Source: Oscillospiraceae bacterium (GTDB lineage: Bacteria; Bacillota; Clostridia; Oscillospirales; Oscillospiraceae). From it: 9,757 nt of DNA. A program made the translations under genes and the position numbers. Below, in pieces: positions 1-5,954 of this stretch; position 1 is the stretch's first letter; the number at the start of each line of letters is the position of its first letter. The DNA lies in NCBI GenBank assembly GCA_009785655.1, contig WQVW01000042.1, positions 1 to 9,757 of the forward strand. The letters run 5' to 3'. The notes beneath the pieces were generated by a model. That model saw only the letters and a program-made list of their open reading frames with translations, was not told the origin of the DNA and did not search any database.

Positions 1-222
1 CCATTGGTGGACTTGCAGAGTGTAACGGATGAGATTGAGCTTGAGCTGCAAAACTCTCTCGAGCGTGAGATCAAAACACCTGAAATTGGCGAGATGGTGA
101 TGAAGCGGCTAAAAGGTCTTGATGAAGTCTCGTACGTGAGGTTTGCCTCTGTCTATCGCCAGTTTAAGGACATCAATACGTTTATGGATGAGCTGAACAA
201 GCTGTTGCATGAGGATGGTTAA
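1..222 (+). CDS. nrdR: Transcriptional repressor NrdR, C-terminal part (5' end outside window)
   Basis: NrdR represses ribonucleotide reductase genes by binding NrdR boxes in response to ATP/dATP. Only the last 73 codons are present, and the frame is open to the window edge starting at codon CCA. The visible part is the end of the ATP-cone domain and the conserved tail: the segment EMVMKRLKGLDEVSYVRF followed by ASVYRQFKDI is close to Bacillus/Clostridium NrdR (family knowledge). The preceding P-L-V-D-L-Q matches the RPVSLQ-like position in relatives. The N-terminal zinc ribbon lies outside the window. The stop is TAA at 220-222. The gene converges on the minus-strand DUF421/DUF4363 operon. 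Identity is confident from the conserved tail. Confidence 0.93.
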   Translation, partial: PLVDLQSVTDEIELELQNSLEREIKTPEIGEMVMKRLKGLDEVSYVRFASVYRQFKDINTFMDELNKLLHEDG

Positions 223-270
223 ACAACGAACTGCAGACTATGGAGATAACAGCGCGGCGACTTGAAGTAA

Positions 271-320
271 GGGCGAACGGTGTTCGCCCGTGTTGTGCGT
301 TGTGGCGTAACATCCGCCAC
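271..320. other. Two adjacent inverted repeats between convergent genes
   Basis: The 98-base gap between nrdR and the convergent DUF4363 gene holds two perfect hairpins. The first pairs GGGCGAAC (271-278) with GTTCGCCC (282-289) around a 3-base loop. The second pairs GTGGCG (302-307) with CGCCAC (315-320) around 7 bases, directly against the DUF4363 stop codon. Neither is followed by a clear T-run on either strand. They may end transcription of the two converging units, but they are not textbook intrinsic terminators. Confidence 0.4.
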
Positions 321-698
321 TTAGAAAATGTTTCTAAGCCGTATGCGCTCAATGGATGCGACGCTTTTCATCTGTGAAATGGCGGCACGCGCCGCGCCTT
401 TGGCCGTGTCCGATTCTGAGATCAGTGCTTTTGACAGCTCACTGAGGGATGATCGTACCGACTCGATTTCCGTCTGCCGCAGAACCATGTGGATATAGGC
501 GTCGTGCCTGTCCCATTTTCTTTGTGCCTTTCCGGCTGATTCCCGCGCTTTCTCCCAGTTTTCCGTGCGTATATATTTGTCAGTCTCTTCAACAAGGCCG
601 GCGATGTCTGTTGTGATTTTTGTCAAAAAATGTATATTGACCATCGACACGGAGATCAGTAGGATCAATGACAAAAGCGCGATGAACTCTTTTTTCAT
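321..698 (-). CDS. DUF4363 family protein
   Basis: The 125-residue protein has one N-terminal hydrophobic segment (about residues 5-27) that should act as a membrane anchor or uncleaved signal. The rest is a charged, mostly helical region with conserved-looking W and H residues around the KWDRHDAYIHMV segment, which resembles DUF4363 proteins. Its function is unknown. The start ATG (696-698) overlaps the stop codon of the upstream DUF421 gene by four bases (ATGA), so the two are almost certainly co-transcribed and translationally coupled. DUF421 and DUF4363 genes are often neighbours in Firmicutes (recalled knowledge), which supports the call. It ends at TAA next to a hairpin. Confidence 0.75.
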   Translation of the reverse strand: MKKEFIALLSLILLISVSMVNIHFLTKITTDIAGLVEETDKYIRTENWEKARESAGKAQRKWDRHDAYIHMVLRQTEIESVRSSLSELSKALISESDTAKGAARAAISQMKSVASIERIRLRNIF

Positions 699-1372
699 GT
701 GTCCTCCCGAGAGGCAAGGTAAACTTTGCCGGAAGTATCAGCTGTCATGAGAAATACATCGTCAGCGTGTTTGAGCTTTCTTGCGCCGAGTTGTTTTTCC
801 AGCCATTGCAGATTGAACCCAAGTTTTTTGAGGTTATGCTCAATGATATGCCCGTCGTTTATCACAATGACGGGATATCCCACATCATCGGCTTGGATGT
901 TCATATGTTTTGGCGTCAGCGGGGACTCGGCAGGATATAGAATCGCGCTCAGTGAACCGTCTGTTTCTAAAACGGCATATTTTACTGTGCTGATATCCAG
1001 GATATCTTTTTTTCGCAGCTGCTCTGAAAGCTCGTCTAAAGTGACTCTGTTTTTCTGCAGTTCAAGCGCACTGATTTTGCCGTTTTCGATAATCAGACTC
1101 GGTTTGCCGCATATTAGTGAGCGGAACTTTAAACTCTTCATCATGCCACCGGATATCAGCACTTGACATAACACCAGTATCATCACCGGGATCAGCCCAT
1201 ATAAAAGCGGTGTTCCGATATCCTGCAGCGGGTGTGCGGCCAAGTCTGATATCAGCACCGCCACCACAAACTCAGCCGGTTCCATCTCTCCCAATTGACG
1301 TTTGCCCATGATTCGCATGGATACGACAATGGCAAAATACAAGATCAAGGTTCTGATAATCGAAATAGCCAA
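695..1372 (-). CDS. DUF421 / YetF-like membrane protein
   Basis: This is a DUF421 (YetF family) protein of unknown biochemical role. From the chosen start it has 225 residues: three hydrophobic helices (about 1-18, 33-52, 56-75) with the family signature RIMGKRQLGEMEPAEF after helix 1, then a soluble C-terminal domain containing GKPSLIIENGKI and a LDELSEQLRKKDI segment. I chose the TTG at 1370-1372 because AAAGGGG (1381-1387) lies 8 bases upstream and because relatives begin right before helix 1. The frame stays open to a GTG at 1432 and ATG at 1429, which would add 20 residues but have only a distant AAGGGG. It overlaps the DUF4363 gene downstream by four bases. Family is confident, start is not. 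Confidence 0.85.
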   Translation of the reverse strand: MAISIIRTLILYFAIVVSMRIMGKRQLGEMEPAEFVVAVLISDLAAHPLQDIGTPLLYGLIPVMILVLCQVLISGGMMKSLKFRSLICGKPSLIIENGKISALELQKNRVTLDELSEQLRKKDILDISTVKYAVLETDGSLSAILYPAESPLTPKHMNIQADDVGYPVIVINDGHIIEHNLKKLGFNLQWLEKQLGARKLKHADDVFLMTADTSGKVYLASREDT

Positions 1373-1476
1373 CGCAATAACCCCTTTAATTGATAAGCCG
1401 TCCGCCAGAAGCGAACTTTTTCTGATCATCACGGATCGTCAAAGGCACCCCTTGCAAGTGCGCGACATGGTTATAG

Positions 1477-1504
1477 TTGTTAGTTATTTCTTTACATATA
1501 TACT
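1477..1504 (+). promoter_or_regulatory. Putative sigma-A promoter of purF
   Basis: TTGTTA (1477-1482) is followed after 16 bases by TATACT (1499-1504). It is the best match in the 94-155 base gap between the divergent DUF421 gene and purF. It would start RNA near 1511, giving a very short leader of about 16 bases that barely includes the ribosome binding site, so either the leader is minimal or the true promoter lies further up. No purine riboswitch-like structure was seen in this short gap. Confidence 0.35.
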
Positions 1505-1526
1505 GAAGCAAGAGGAGAAAAAAGAT

Positions 1527-2885
1527 ATGGCAATTCATGAAGAATGTGGGATTTTTGGGATTTATGACAAGGGCGGCAATTGCGCGCGCAGTGCATACTA
1601 TGGGCTGTACGCGTTGCAGCACCGCGGACAAGAGGCCTGCGGCATTGCCACGATAAACGATCTCGAACTCTCTGTGCATAAAGACGTGGGACTTGTCGGA
1701 GACGTTTTTTCGGAGGCAACGCTCAACGCACTGGACGGAACCATGGCGGTGGGACACGTTCTGTACGGTGCCGGAAAAGGTTTGCGCCGCGAAAACGCAC
1801 AGCCGCTGACACTGAATTACATCAAAGGCTCTTTGGCTGTGGCGCACAACGGCAGTTTGGTGAATAGTGCGGAGCTGAAGAGCGAATACGAATATAAAGG
1901 TGCGGTCTTTCATACGACGACTGATGCGGAGATCATCGCCTATATCATCGCGCAGGCGAGACTGCATTGCCCCAGTGTGGAGGAATCGGTCAATCAGGCG
2001 ATGAAGCGGTTGAAGGGGGCGTTTTCGCTTGTTGTGATGTCCTCACGCAAATTGATCGCCGCGCGTGACCCTTGGGGATTCCGTCCGCTGTGTATAGGCA
2101 AGAGCGGGGACGCGTATATTTTCGCATCTGAAACCTGCGCACTGGAAACGGTGGGAGCCACTTTTGTGCGTGATGTTGAGCCTGGTGAGGTCGTGTGGGT
2201 CTATAATGGGGAGCTGCATAGTAATCGCGAGAATTGTGCCAGTGAATCAAATTTGTGCGTGTTTGAGCATGTATATTTTGCCCGCCCGGACAGCATCATC
2301 GACGGGCAGAGTGTATACGATGCGCGGATGCTTGCCGGGCGGCGCCTGGCGCAAGAGTATCCGATTGACGCAGACGTCGTTATCGGCGTACCGGAATCCG
2401 GACTGATTGCCGCGAAAGGGTACTCTACCGAGTCAGGTATACCGTATAATTACGGGTTCATAAAAAACCGCTATATCGGGCGGACGTTTATCAGACCCAG
2501 CCAGGCCAGTCGGGAGGAAGCGGTCAAACTCAAGCTCAATCCATTACGCGCAACGGTCAGCGGGAAGCGGGTCATCATGATTGAAGATTCGATCGTCCGC
2601 GGGACGAATGTCAAACAGATCATCGGGCGGTTGCGCGGCGTTGGGGCGAAAGAGGTGCATCTGCTTGCGGCGTCACCGCGATTTATCAGCCCCTGCTATT
2701 ATGGAACAAACGTCTCATCGAAGGAAGAGCTTTTCGCCTATAAATATTCCACAGAGGAGATGCGTGTGATGACCGGTGCCGATACATTCGGATTCCTGAG
2801 TCTTGAGGGGTTAAAGGCCGCCGCGCCGGATTCAAAATGCGGATTTTGCGACGCTTGCTTCACAGAAAATTACCCGGTTAAATAA
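1527..2885 (+). CDS. purF: Amidophosphoribosyltransferase PurF
   Basis: PurF makes 5-phosphoribosylamine from PRPP and glutamine, the first step of purine synthesis. The protein has 452 residues. The ATG at 1527 has AGGAG at 1513-1517, nine bases upstream; an open frame back to 1302 is not coding. Residues 1-6 (MAIHEE) look like the short propeptide removed to expose Cys7, the N-terminal nucleophile. The glutaminase domain shows QHRGQEACGI, HNGS (Asn108, Gly109) and Asp133. The PRPP loop is VIMIEDSIVRGT (349-360). Likely 4Fe-4S ligands are Cys244, Cys390, Cys441 and Cys444, as in Bacillus subtilis PurF. Two oddities stand out: Leu79 replaces the arginine of the usual GHVRY motif, and the C-terminus stops right after the last cysteine motif. 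The gene stands alone, not in a pur operon. Confidence 0.96.
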   Translation: MAIHEECGIFGIYDKGGNCARSAYYGLYALQHRGQEACGIATINDLELSVHKDVGLVGDVFSEATLNALDGTMAVGHVLYGAGKGLRRENAQPLTLNYIKGSLAVAHNGSLVNSAELKSEYEYKGAVFHTTTDAEIIAYIIAQARLHCPSVEESVNQAMKRLKGAFSLVVMSSRKLIAARDPWGFRPLCIGKSGDAYIFASETCALETVGATFVRDVEPGEVVWVYNGELHSNRENCASESNLCVFEHVYFARPDSIIDGQSVYDARMLAGRRLAQEYPIDADVVIGVPESGLIAAKGYSTESGIPYNYGFIKNRYIGRTFIRPSQASREEAVKLKLNPLRATVSGKRVIMIEDSIVRGTNVKQIIGRLRGVGAKEVHLLAASPRFISPCYYGTNVSSKEELFAYKYSTEEMRVMTGADTFGFLSLEGLKAAAPDSKCGFCDACFTENYPVK

Positions 2886-2910
2886 CGTTGGGACACAGGT
2901 ATCAACACAC

Positions 2911-2949
2911 AAAAAAAACAGCCGAGAGACTTTCTCTCGGCTGGTTTTG
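2911..2949. terminator. Bidirectional intrinsic terminator between purF and the convergent membrane-protein gene
   Basis: A perfect 11-base-pair stem, CAGCCGAGAGA (2919-2929) with TCTCTCGGCTG (2933-2943), closes a 3-base loop. On the plus strand it is followed by GTTTT (2944-2948). On the minus strand it is followed by eight U residues (A-run 2911-2918). It can therefore end purF from the left and the 2976-3386 gene from the right, more strongly for the latter. Confidence 0.9.
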
Positions 2950-2975
2950 CCTTATTAAATTGCCAATGAGTCTGT

Positions 2976-3386
2976 TTATTGTCCGTTGCGTGCCGCAAAG
3001 TTTTTAGAGGCACCAACCAGGAACAGAATGGGAAGTACAAGGCCGACCAATTCCAGTACGACACCGCCAAATCCCAGCATAACGCCTGAGAAAATAATAG
3101 TGGCACCGGCGAGTACAATATCAACAATGCCCAAAGTGCGCAGGAATCCGGCTTTTTCTAGGTTGTTGCTTTCTTTGATTCCGATGATCCCGACGAATAG
3201 TCTGTACGCTGCGGATATAAGTCCAATGATATAGACCAACGTGAGAACTGTAACATTGAGTCCCAATGTTCGTGCCAACAGTGCTGTGCCGCCTATTGCG
3301 ATTAGTAAGCCAATGATTGCGATGCCGGCAAAAATGACATACAAAATGCCGACGACTTTTAAAATGCCGCTGCCTGGTGCTTTCAT
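2976..3386 (-). CDS. Small four-helix integral membrane protein, unknown function
   Basis: The 136-residue hydrophobic protein has four predicted membrane segments (about residues 9-33, 44-70, 84-104 and 107-126). A short charged loop, KESNNLEK (71-78), sits between segments 2 and 3. The tail is short and basic. I do not recognise a named family; proteins of this kind are common as hypothetical membrane proteins in Clostridia. The start ATG at 3384-3386 has AGGGGGAT a few bases upstream on the minus strand. The gene is monocistronic, with a near-consensus promoter 69-97 bases upstream of its start and a strong terminator downstream, so it is probably well expressed. No catalytic motif is visible. 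Confidence 0.75.
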   Translation of the reverse strand: MKAPGSGILKVVGILYVIFAGIAIIGLLIAIGGTALLARTLGLNVTVLTLVYIIGLISAAYRLFVGIIGIKESNNLEKAGFLRTLGIVDIVLAGATIIFSGVMLGFGGVVLELVGLVLPILFLVGASKNFAARNGQ

Positions 3387-3420
3387 ATAAATATCCCCCT
3401 AAAAATTTGTATTTTTCAGA

Positions 3421-3440
3421 TGGAGTCCAAACTCCCTCCA
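3421..3440 (-). promoter_or_regulatory. Hairpin-forming inverted repeat in the leader of the four-helix membrane protein
   Basis: GGAGT (3422-3426) pairs with ACTCC (3431-3435) around CCAA, and TGGAG (3421-3425) could instead pair with CTCCA (3436-3440). The repeat lies just downstream of the predicted transcription start, so it could be an operator or a leader hairpin. The stem is short, so chance is possible. Confidence 0.3.
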
Positions 3441-3454
3441 CTCTTTACGAAAAC

Positions 3455-3483
3455 ACTATACTCTTTCTTGTTCTGTTTGTCAA
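3455..3483 (-). promoter_or_regulatory. Near-consensus sigma-A promoter for the four-helix membrane protein
   Basis: On the minus strand a perfect -35 TTGACA (3478-3483) is followed after exactly 17 bases by -10 TATAGT (3455-3460). RNA would start near 3448, leaving a leader of about 60 bases that contains the inverted repeat and the AGGGGGAT ribosome binding site. This is the strongest promoter match in the window. Confidence 0.85.
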
Positions 3484-3525
3484 TCCCATAAAAAGTGGTT
3501 TGGAATGCGCAGCCATTGTTTGTTC

Positions 3526-4398
3526 CTACTCAACATCCTCCACAACTGTTTCCGGCGGGGTTTCCAGCACATGCGGGTTGCGCAGAATGCTTCTAAACAG
3601 CTTGAATGCCTGGGAGAAATAAAATCCATCGCAAATGCGTTCGTCCATCACAAGTGTGAAGTCTATGTACTTGCGCAGGATGACGGTACCGTCTGCCTGT
3701 GTCTCGTACACTTTCCGCTTCGCACCGAACGAGATAAACAGCGGCATGTTGCCAAAATTGTACAGATGATGATAAATCACCGGTATGCCGATCGAACCAA
3801 CGTCAGAGATCGTGAAAGAGCCGTGGAACGGGCTTGCCTGTATCAGCGACTTTGGCAAGCGGCCAAAGTAATCCAGCGCAGTCAAGCAAAAGATGACGAA
3901 TTTAAGCAAAAGGCGTGGAAGCTTCACCAGCGATTTGGCGACGTCATCGGTGTTTGTCATCGCGGCGTCTTTGACTTTTGCGACTTCTACGTTCAATTTA
4001 TCATATACGTCGTTGATGGTGTCGCGTGGGTCAAACGCTATTTTTATGGAGGTTTCCGGTGCGTTGAGCCGCATTTCCTTCTTAACAGTCGTGACAAAAT
4101 CGATGCTGTTGCGGGCGAAAATTCTTTGACCGGATACAAATCGGTTCAAGCCCGGGTATTGTGAAGCAGTTCTGACAAACGTTGCCACAAATAAATGCAG
4201 CAGGCCGAGTCCGGGTTGTCCGTCCATACGCTTGGCCCTTAAAAATTTTTCCGCCTCGGTAATTTCTATAGAGTCCGAAAAGAAATTGCTTGCATCGCTT
4301 TTGACTTTCATGATGAACGGTGTCATCGCGTTATATGGTTCAAGCGTCCGCAGGCGGCGGCCTTCTTTTCTGTCGCCCAGCCTTTTTTTGTATGCCAT
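3526..4398 (-). CDS. Stand-alone 2-oxoacid dehydrogenase E2-like (CAT-fold) protein
   Basis: The 290-residue protein resembles the catalytic domain of dihydrolipoamide acyltransferases, but it has no lipoyl or E1/E3-binding domain. It begins with KKRLGDRKEGRRLRTLEP, typical of stand-alone clostridial relatives. It has a hydrophobic stretch near 161-175, an SDVGSIGI segment (198-205) and an active-site-like MDERICDG (251-258). In true E2 enzymes this motif is DHRxxDG with a catalytic histidine; here the position is Glu253, as I recall for this stand-alone subfamily. Its reaction is therefore unknown, and classical acyl transfer is doubtful. I chose ATG 4398, not 4425, because AGAGGTGG (4406-4413) lies seven bases upstream. 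No E1, E3 or lipoate gene is nearby. Confidence 0.8.
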   Translation of the reverse strand: MAYKKRLGDRKEGRRLRTLEPYNAMTPFIMKVKSDASNFFSDSIEITEAEKFLRAKRMDGQPGLGLLHLFVATFVRTASQYPGLNRFVSGQRIFARNSIDFVTTVKKEMRLNAPETSIKIAFDPRDTINDVYDKLNVEVAKVKDAAMTNTDDVAKSLVKLPRLLLKFVIFCLTALDYFGRLPKSLIQASPFHGSFTISDVGSIGIPVIYHHLYNFGNMPLFISFGAKRKVYETQADGTVILRKYIDFTLVMDERICDGFYFSQAFKLFRSILRNPHVLETPPETVVEDVE

Positions 4399-4427
4399 TA
4401 CTTGTCCACCTCTCTTCAGTAACATTG

Positions 4428-4456
4428 ACTATACTACATCGCCATTCGACTTGCAA
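4428..4456 (-). promoter_or_regulatory. Putative sigma-A promoter of the E2-like gene
   Basis: Minus-strand TTGCAA (4451-4456), a 17-base spacer and TATAGT (4428-4433) lie about 30 bases upstream of the E2-like start. The site is divergent from the ATPase operon promoter within the same 167-base gap. Confidence 0.5.
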
Positions 4457-4484
4457 CGACAACTTATTTTATTTTGTGATTTAC

Positions 4485-4514
4485 TTGTCAAAACAGTGTA
4501 AAATAGTGTATATT
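4485..4514 (+). promoter_or_regulatory. Putative promoter of the V-type ATPase-like operon
   Basis: TTGTCA (4485-4490), an 18-base spacer and TATATT (4509-4514) give the best plus-strand match upstream of the first ATPase gene. RNA would start near 4521, about 45 bases before the first start codon. The surrounding gap is A/T-rich and holds nothing else recognisable. Confidence 0.4.
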
Positions 4515-4565
4515 AATCGGGTAGAATACAGTCTAAAATATAATATGGGGGAGGAGTGTCTCCTT

Positions 4566-4880
4566 ATGTCTTTGGACGCGATAAAAAAAATCCAGGCCGC
4601 CGAGGATGAGGGGCGTGAGTCAATAATCCTCGCGCGTGAAAAAGCGCGGGAAACTATTAATAGTGCGGAGGAAGAAGGAGAGCAAGCCCTTGACGCTGCA
4701 CGTGTCCGCGCGGAATCAGAAATTGCTGAACTTGTGCGCGGCTACGACCAACAAGCTGCGGAGGTTGCGCGTGAGCTGGCAGAGACAACGGCGAATCGCC
4801 AGGCAATGCTGCGTGCCAGGGCCGAAGGACGGCTTGAAAAAGCGGCTGCGTTTATAGTTGAAAGGATAATGGATATCTGA
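4566..4880 (+). CDS. ntpF: V/A-type ATPase peripheral stalk subunit G/H
   Basis: The 104-residue protein is almost wholly a charged alpha-helical coiled coil, rich in Ala, Glu and Arg. It starts MSLDAIKKIQAAEDEG and ends with the LEKAAAFIVERIMDI segment, as expected for the G/H stalk subunit that pairs with subunit E and holds the catalytic head static (family knowledge). The ATG at 4566 is preceded by GGGGGAGGAG (4547-4556) nine bases away. An ATG at 4545 is in frame, but it overlaps this ribosome site. It is the first gene of the operon, matching ntpF in Enterococcus hirae. Its stop codon overlaps the next start by one base (TGATG). Confidence 0.85.
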   Translation: MSLDAIKKIQAAEDEGRESIILAREKARETINSAEEEGEQALDAARVRAESEIAELVRGYDQQAAEVARELAETTANRQAMLRARAEGRLEKAAAFIVERIMDI

Positions 4881-5953
4881 TGGCAAGCGTAAAAATAAAA
4901 AAAATCAGAATGCTTGTCTCCTGTGCCGATAAAAATGCCCTGTTGAAAGAACTGATGCACTTAGGGTGTGTGGAGGTTTCAGCACCGGGGGATTTGCACC
5001 CGGAGCATGAGCTGATCCAAACGCAAAATGCCAAGGAGATGGCGCAGTTAAAGGCCGATTATGCGGCGTTAACGCATGGGCTTGATATTTTGAAAAAATA
5101 TTCAAAAGCGAAGAGAGCCGCATCGAAGCAAAAGCTGGACAAGCACACGCTTCTTGATGGAAGCGAGACAGAACGCTGTCTTGAAACGGCAAGAAAACTC
5201 ATCGCGTTGGATGCACAGGGATACGAGTTGAGTGCCAACGAGAAAAGCGCGCGCAGTTTTATAGAGTCGCTGAAGCCGTGGACACTATTGGATATCCCGC
5301 TGGACTACGCGGGGACACAATCCACGAGGCTTTTGCGCGGCACAATTTCAGCTGATTGCGAGGCAGACTCAGCGCAGGTTGAAGAGGCGATATATAAAGC
5401 CGTGCCAGAGTCCCAGATTTTTGTTGTATCATCTGATAAAACTTGGCATTATATAGCCATTATATGTTTGCGCGAAAAACTGCCGGAATTATCAGAAGTG
5501 CTGCGCGGATTTGACTTTGTGCCTGCATCGATAAAACCCACCGCAGGCATGGCGGCGGAGCATATAGAAAGTGCTGAGCGTGAATTAGACGCAATTGACA
5601 AAGCGCGTGAGGAGATTCTGTCGCAAATTTCAGAGATGGTTGCGCAAAGCGCAGATATTGAACGTTGCTGTGATCATATAGACGCAAAGATAACACTCAC
5701 GGATGCGGCATCGAAACTATGTGTCACGACTGAATCAAGTCTGATGCTGACCGGATGGATGGCAGCTTCGGCAGAGGAAAAGTTGATTGTGGCACTCTCC
5801 AAATACAAATGCGCGTGGGAGATTACAGTGCCATCGCCCGAAGATCTTGACGAAGTTCCTGTCAAAGGACGATTCTATAGAGGCGGCGGCAGACCGTTTA
5901 TGCCGTTGGAGATAAAAACAAAATACGTTGATATAATCAGGGAGGAAACTTGA
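4880..5953 (+). CDS. ntpI: V/A-type ATPase subunit I, cytoplasmic half only (no membrane domain)
   Basis: Subunit I (a) normally has about 650 residues: a cytoplasmic half that ties the stalks to the membrane and a C-terminal half of seven or eight helices forming the ion half-channels. This protein has 357 residues. Its N-terminus (VKIKKIRMLVSCADKNALLKE, 4-24; GCVEV, 29-33) is typical. Helical regions around 45-80 and 225-270 and the LTGWMA motif (290-295) are the expected cytoplasmic features. It reaches DEVPVKG (324-330) and PFMPLEIK (339-346), where full-length relatives enter the first membrane helix, then stops. No hydrophobic helix is present. The next gene starts one base after the stop, so no missing segment is hidden here. 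It overlaps the upstream gene by one base. Confidence 0.88.
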   Translation: MASVKIKKIRMLVSCADKNALLKELMHLGCVEVSAPGDLHPEHELIQTQNAKEMAQLKADYAALTHGLDILKKYSKAKRAASKQKLDKHTLLDGSETERCLETARKLIALDAQGYELSANEKSARSFIESLKPWTLLDIPLDYAGTQSTRLLRGTISADCEADSAQVEEAIYKAVPESQIFVVSSDKTWHYIAIICLREKLPELSEVLRGFDFVPASIKPTAGMAAEHIESAERELDAIDKAREEILSQISEMVAQSADIERCCDHIDAKITLTDAASKLCVTTESSLMLTGWMAASAEEKLIVALSKYKCAWEITVPSPEDLDEVPVKGRFYRGGGRPFMPLEIKTKYVDIIREET

Positions 5954-5954
5954 A

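Noticed and set aside
1302..1526. Upstream in-frame extension of purF adding 75 residues
   Set aside because: The extension has no similarity to PurF, overlaps the divergent DUF421 gene, and would replace the short propeptide; ATG 1527 has a good AGGAG site and gives the normal family start.
1386..1967. Long opposite-strand open frames over purF and the ATPase genes
   Set aside because: They lack similarity to known proteins and have frame-shadow composition; the overlapping genes on the other strand are clearly identified.
3484..3525. Terminator after the E2-like gene
   Set aside because: Only a weak 4-base-pair repeat and a short T-run (CTTTTTA on the minus strand) are visible; not enough to call.
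4539..4544. Perfect TATAAT as the -10 box of the ATPase operon
   Set aside because: No -35-like hexamer sits 16-18 bases upstream, and RNA would start inside the ribosome binding site; the TTGTCA/TATATT pair upstream is more plausible.
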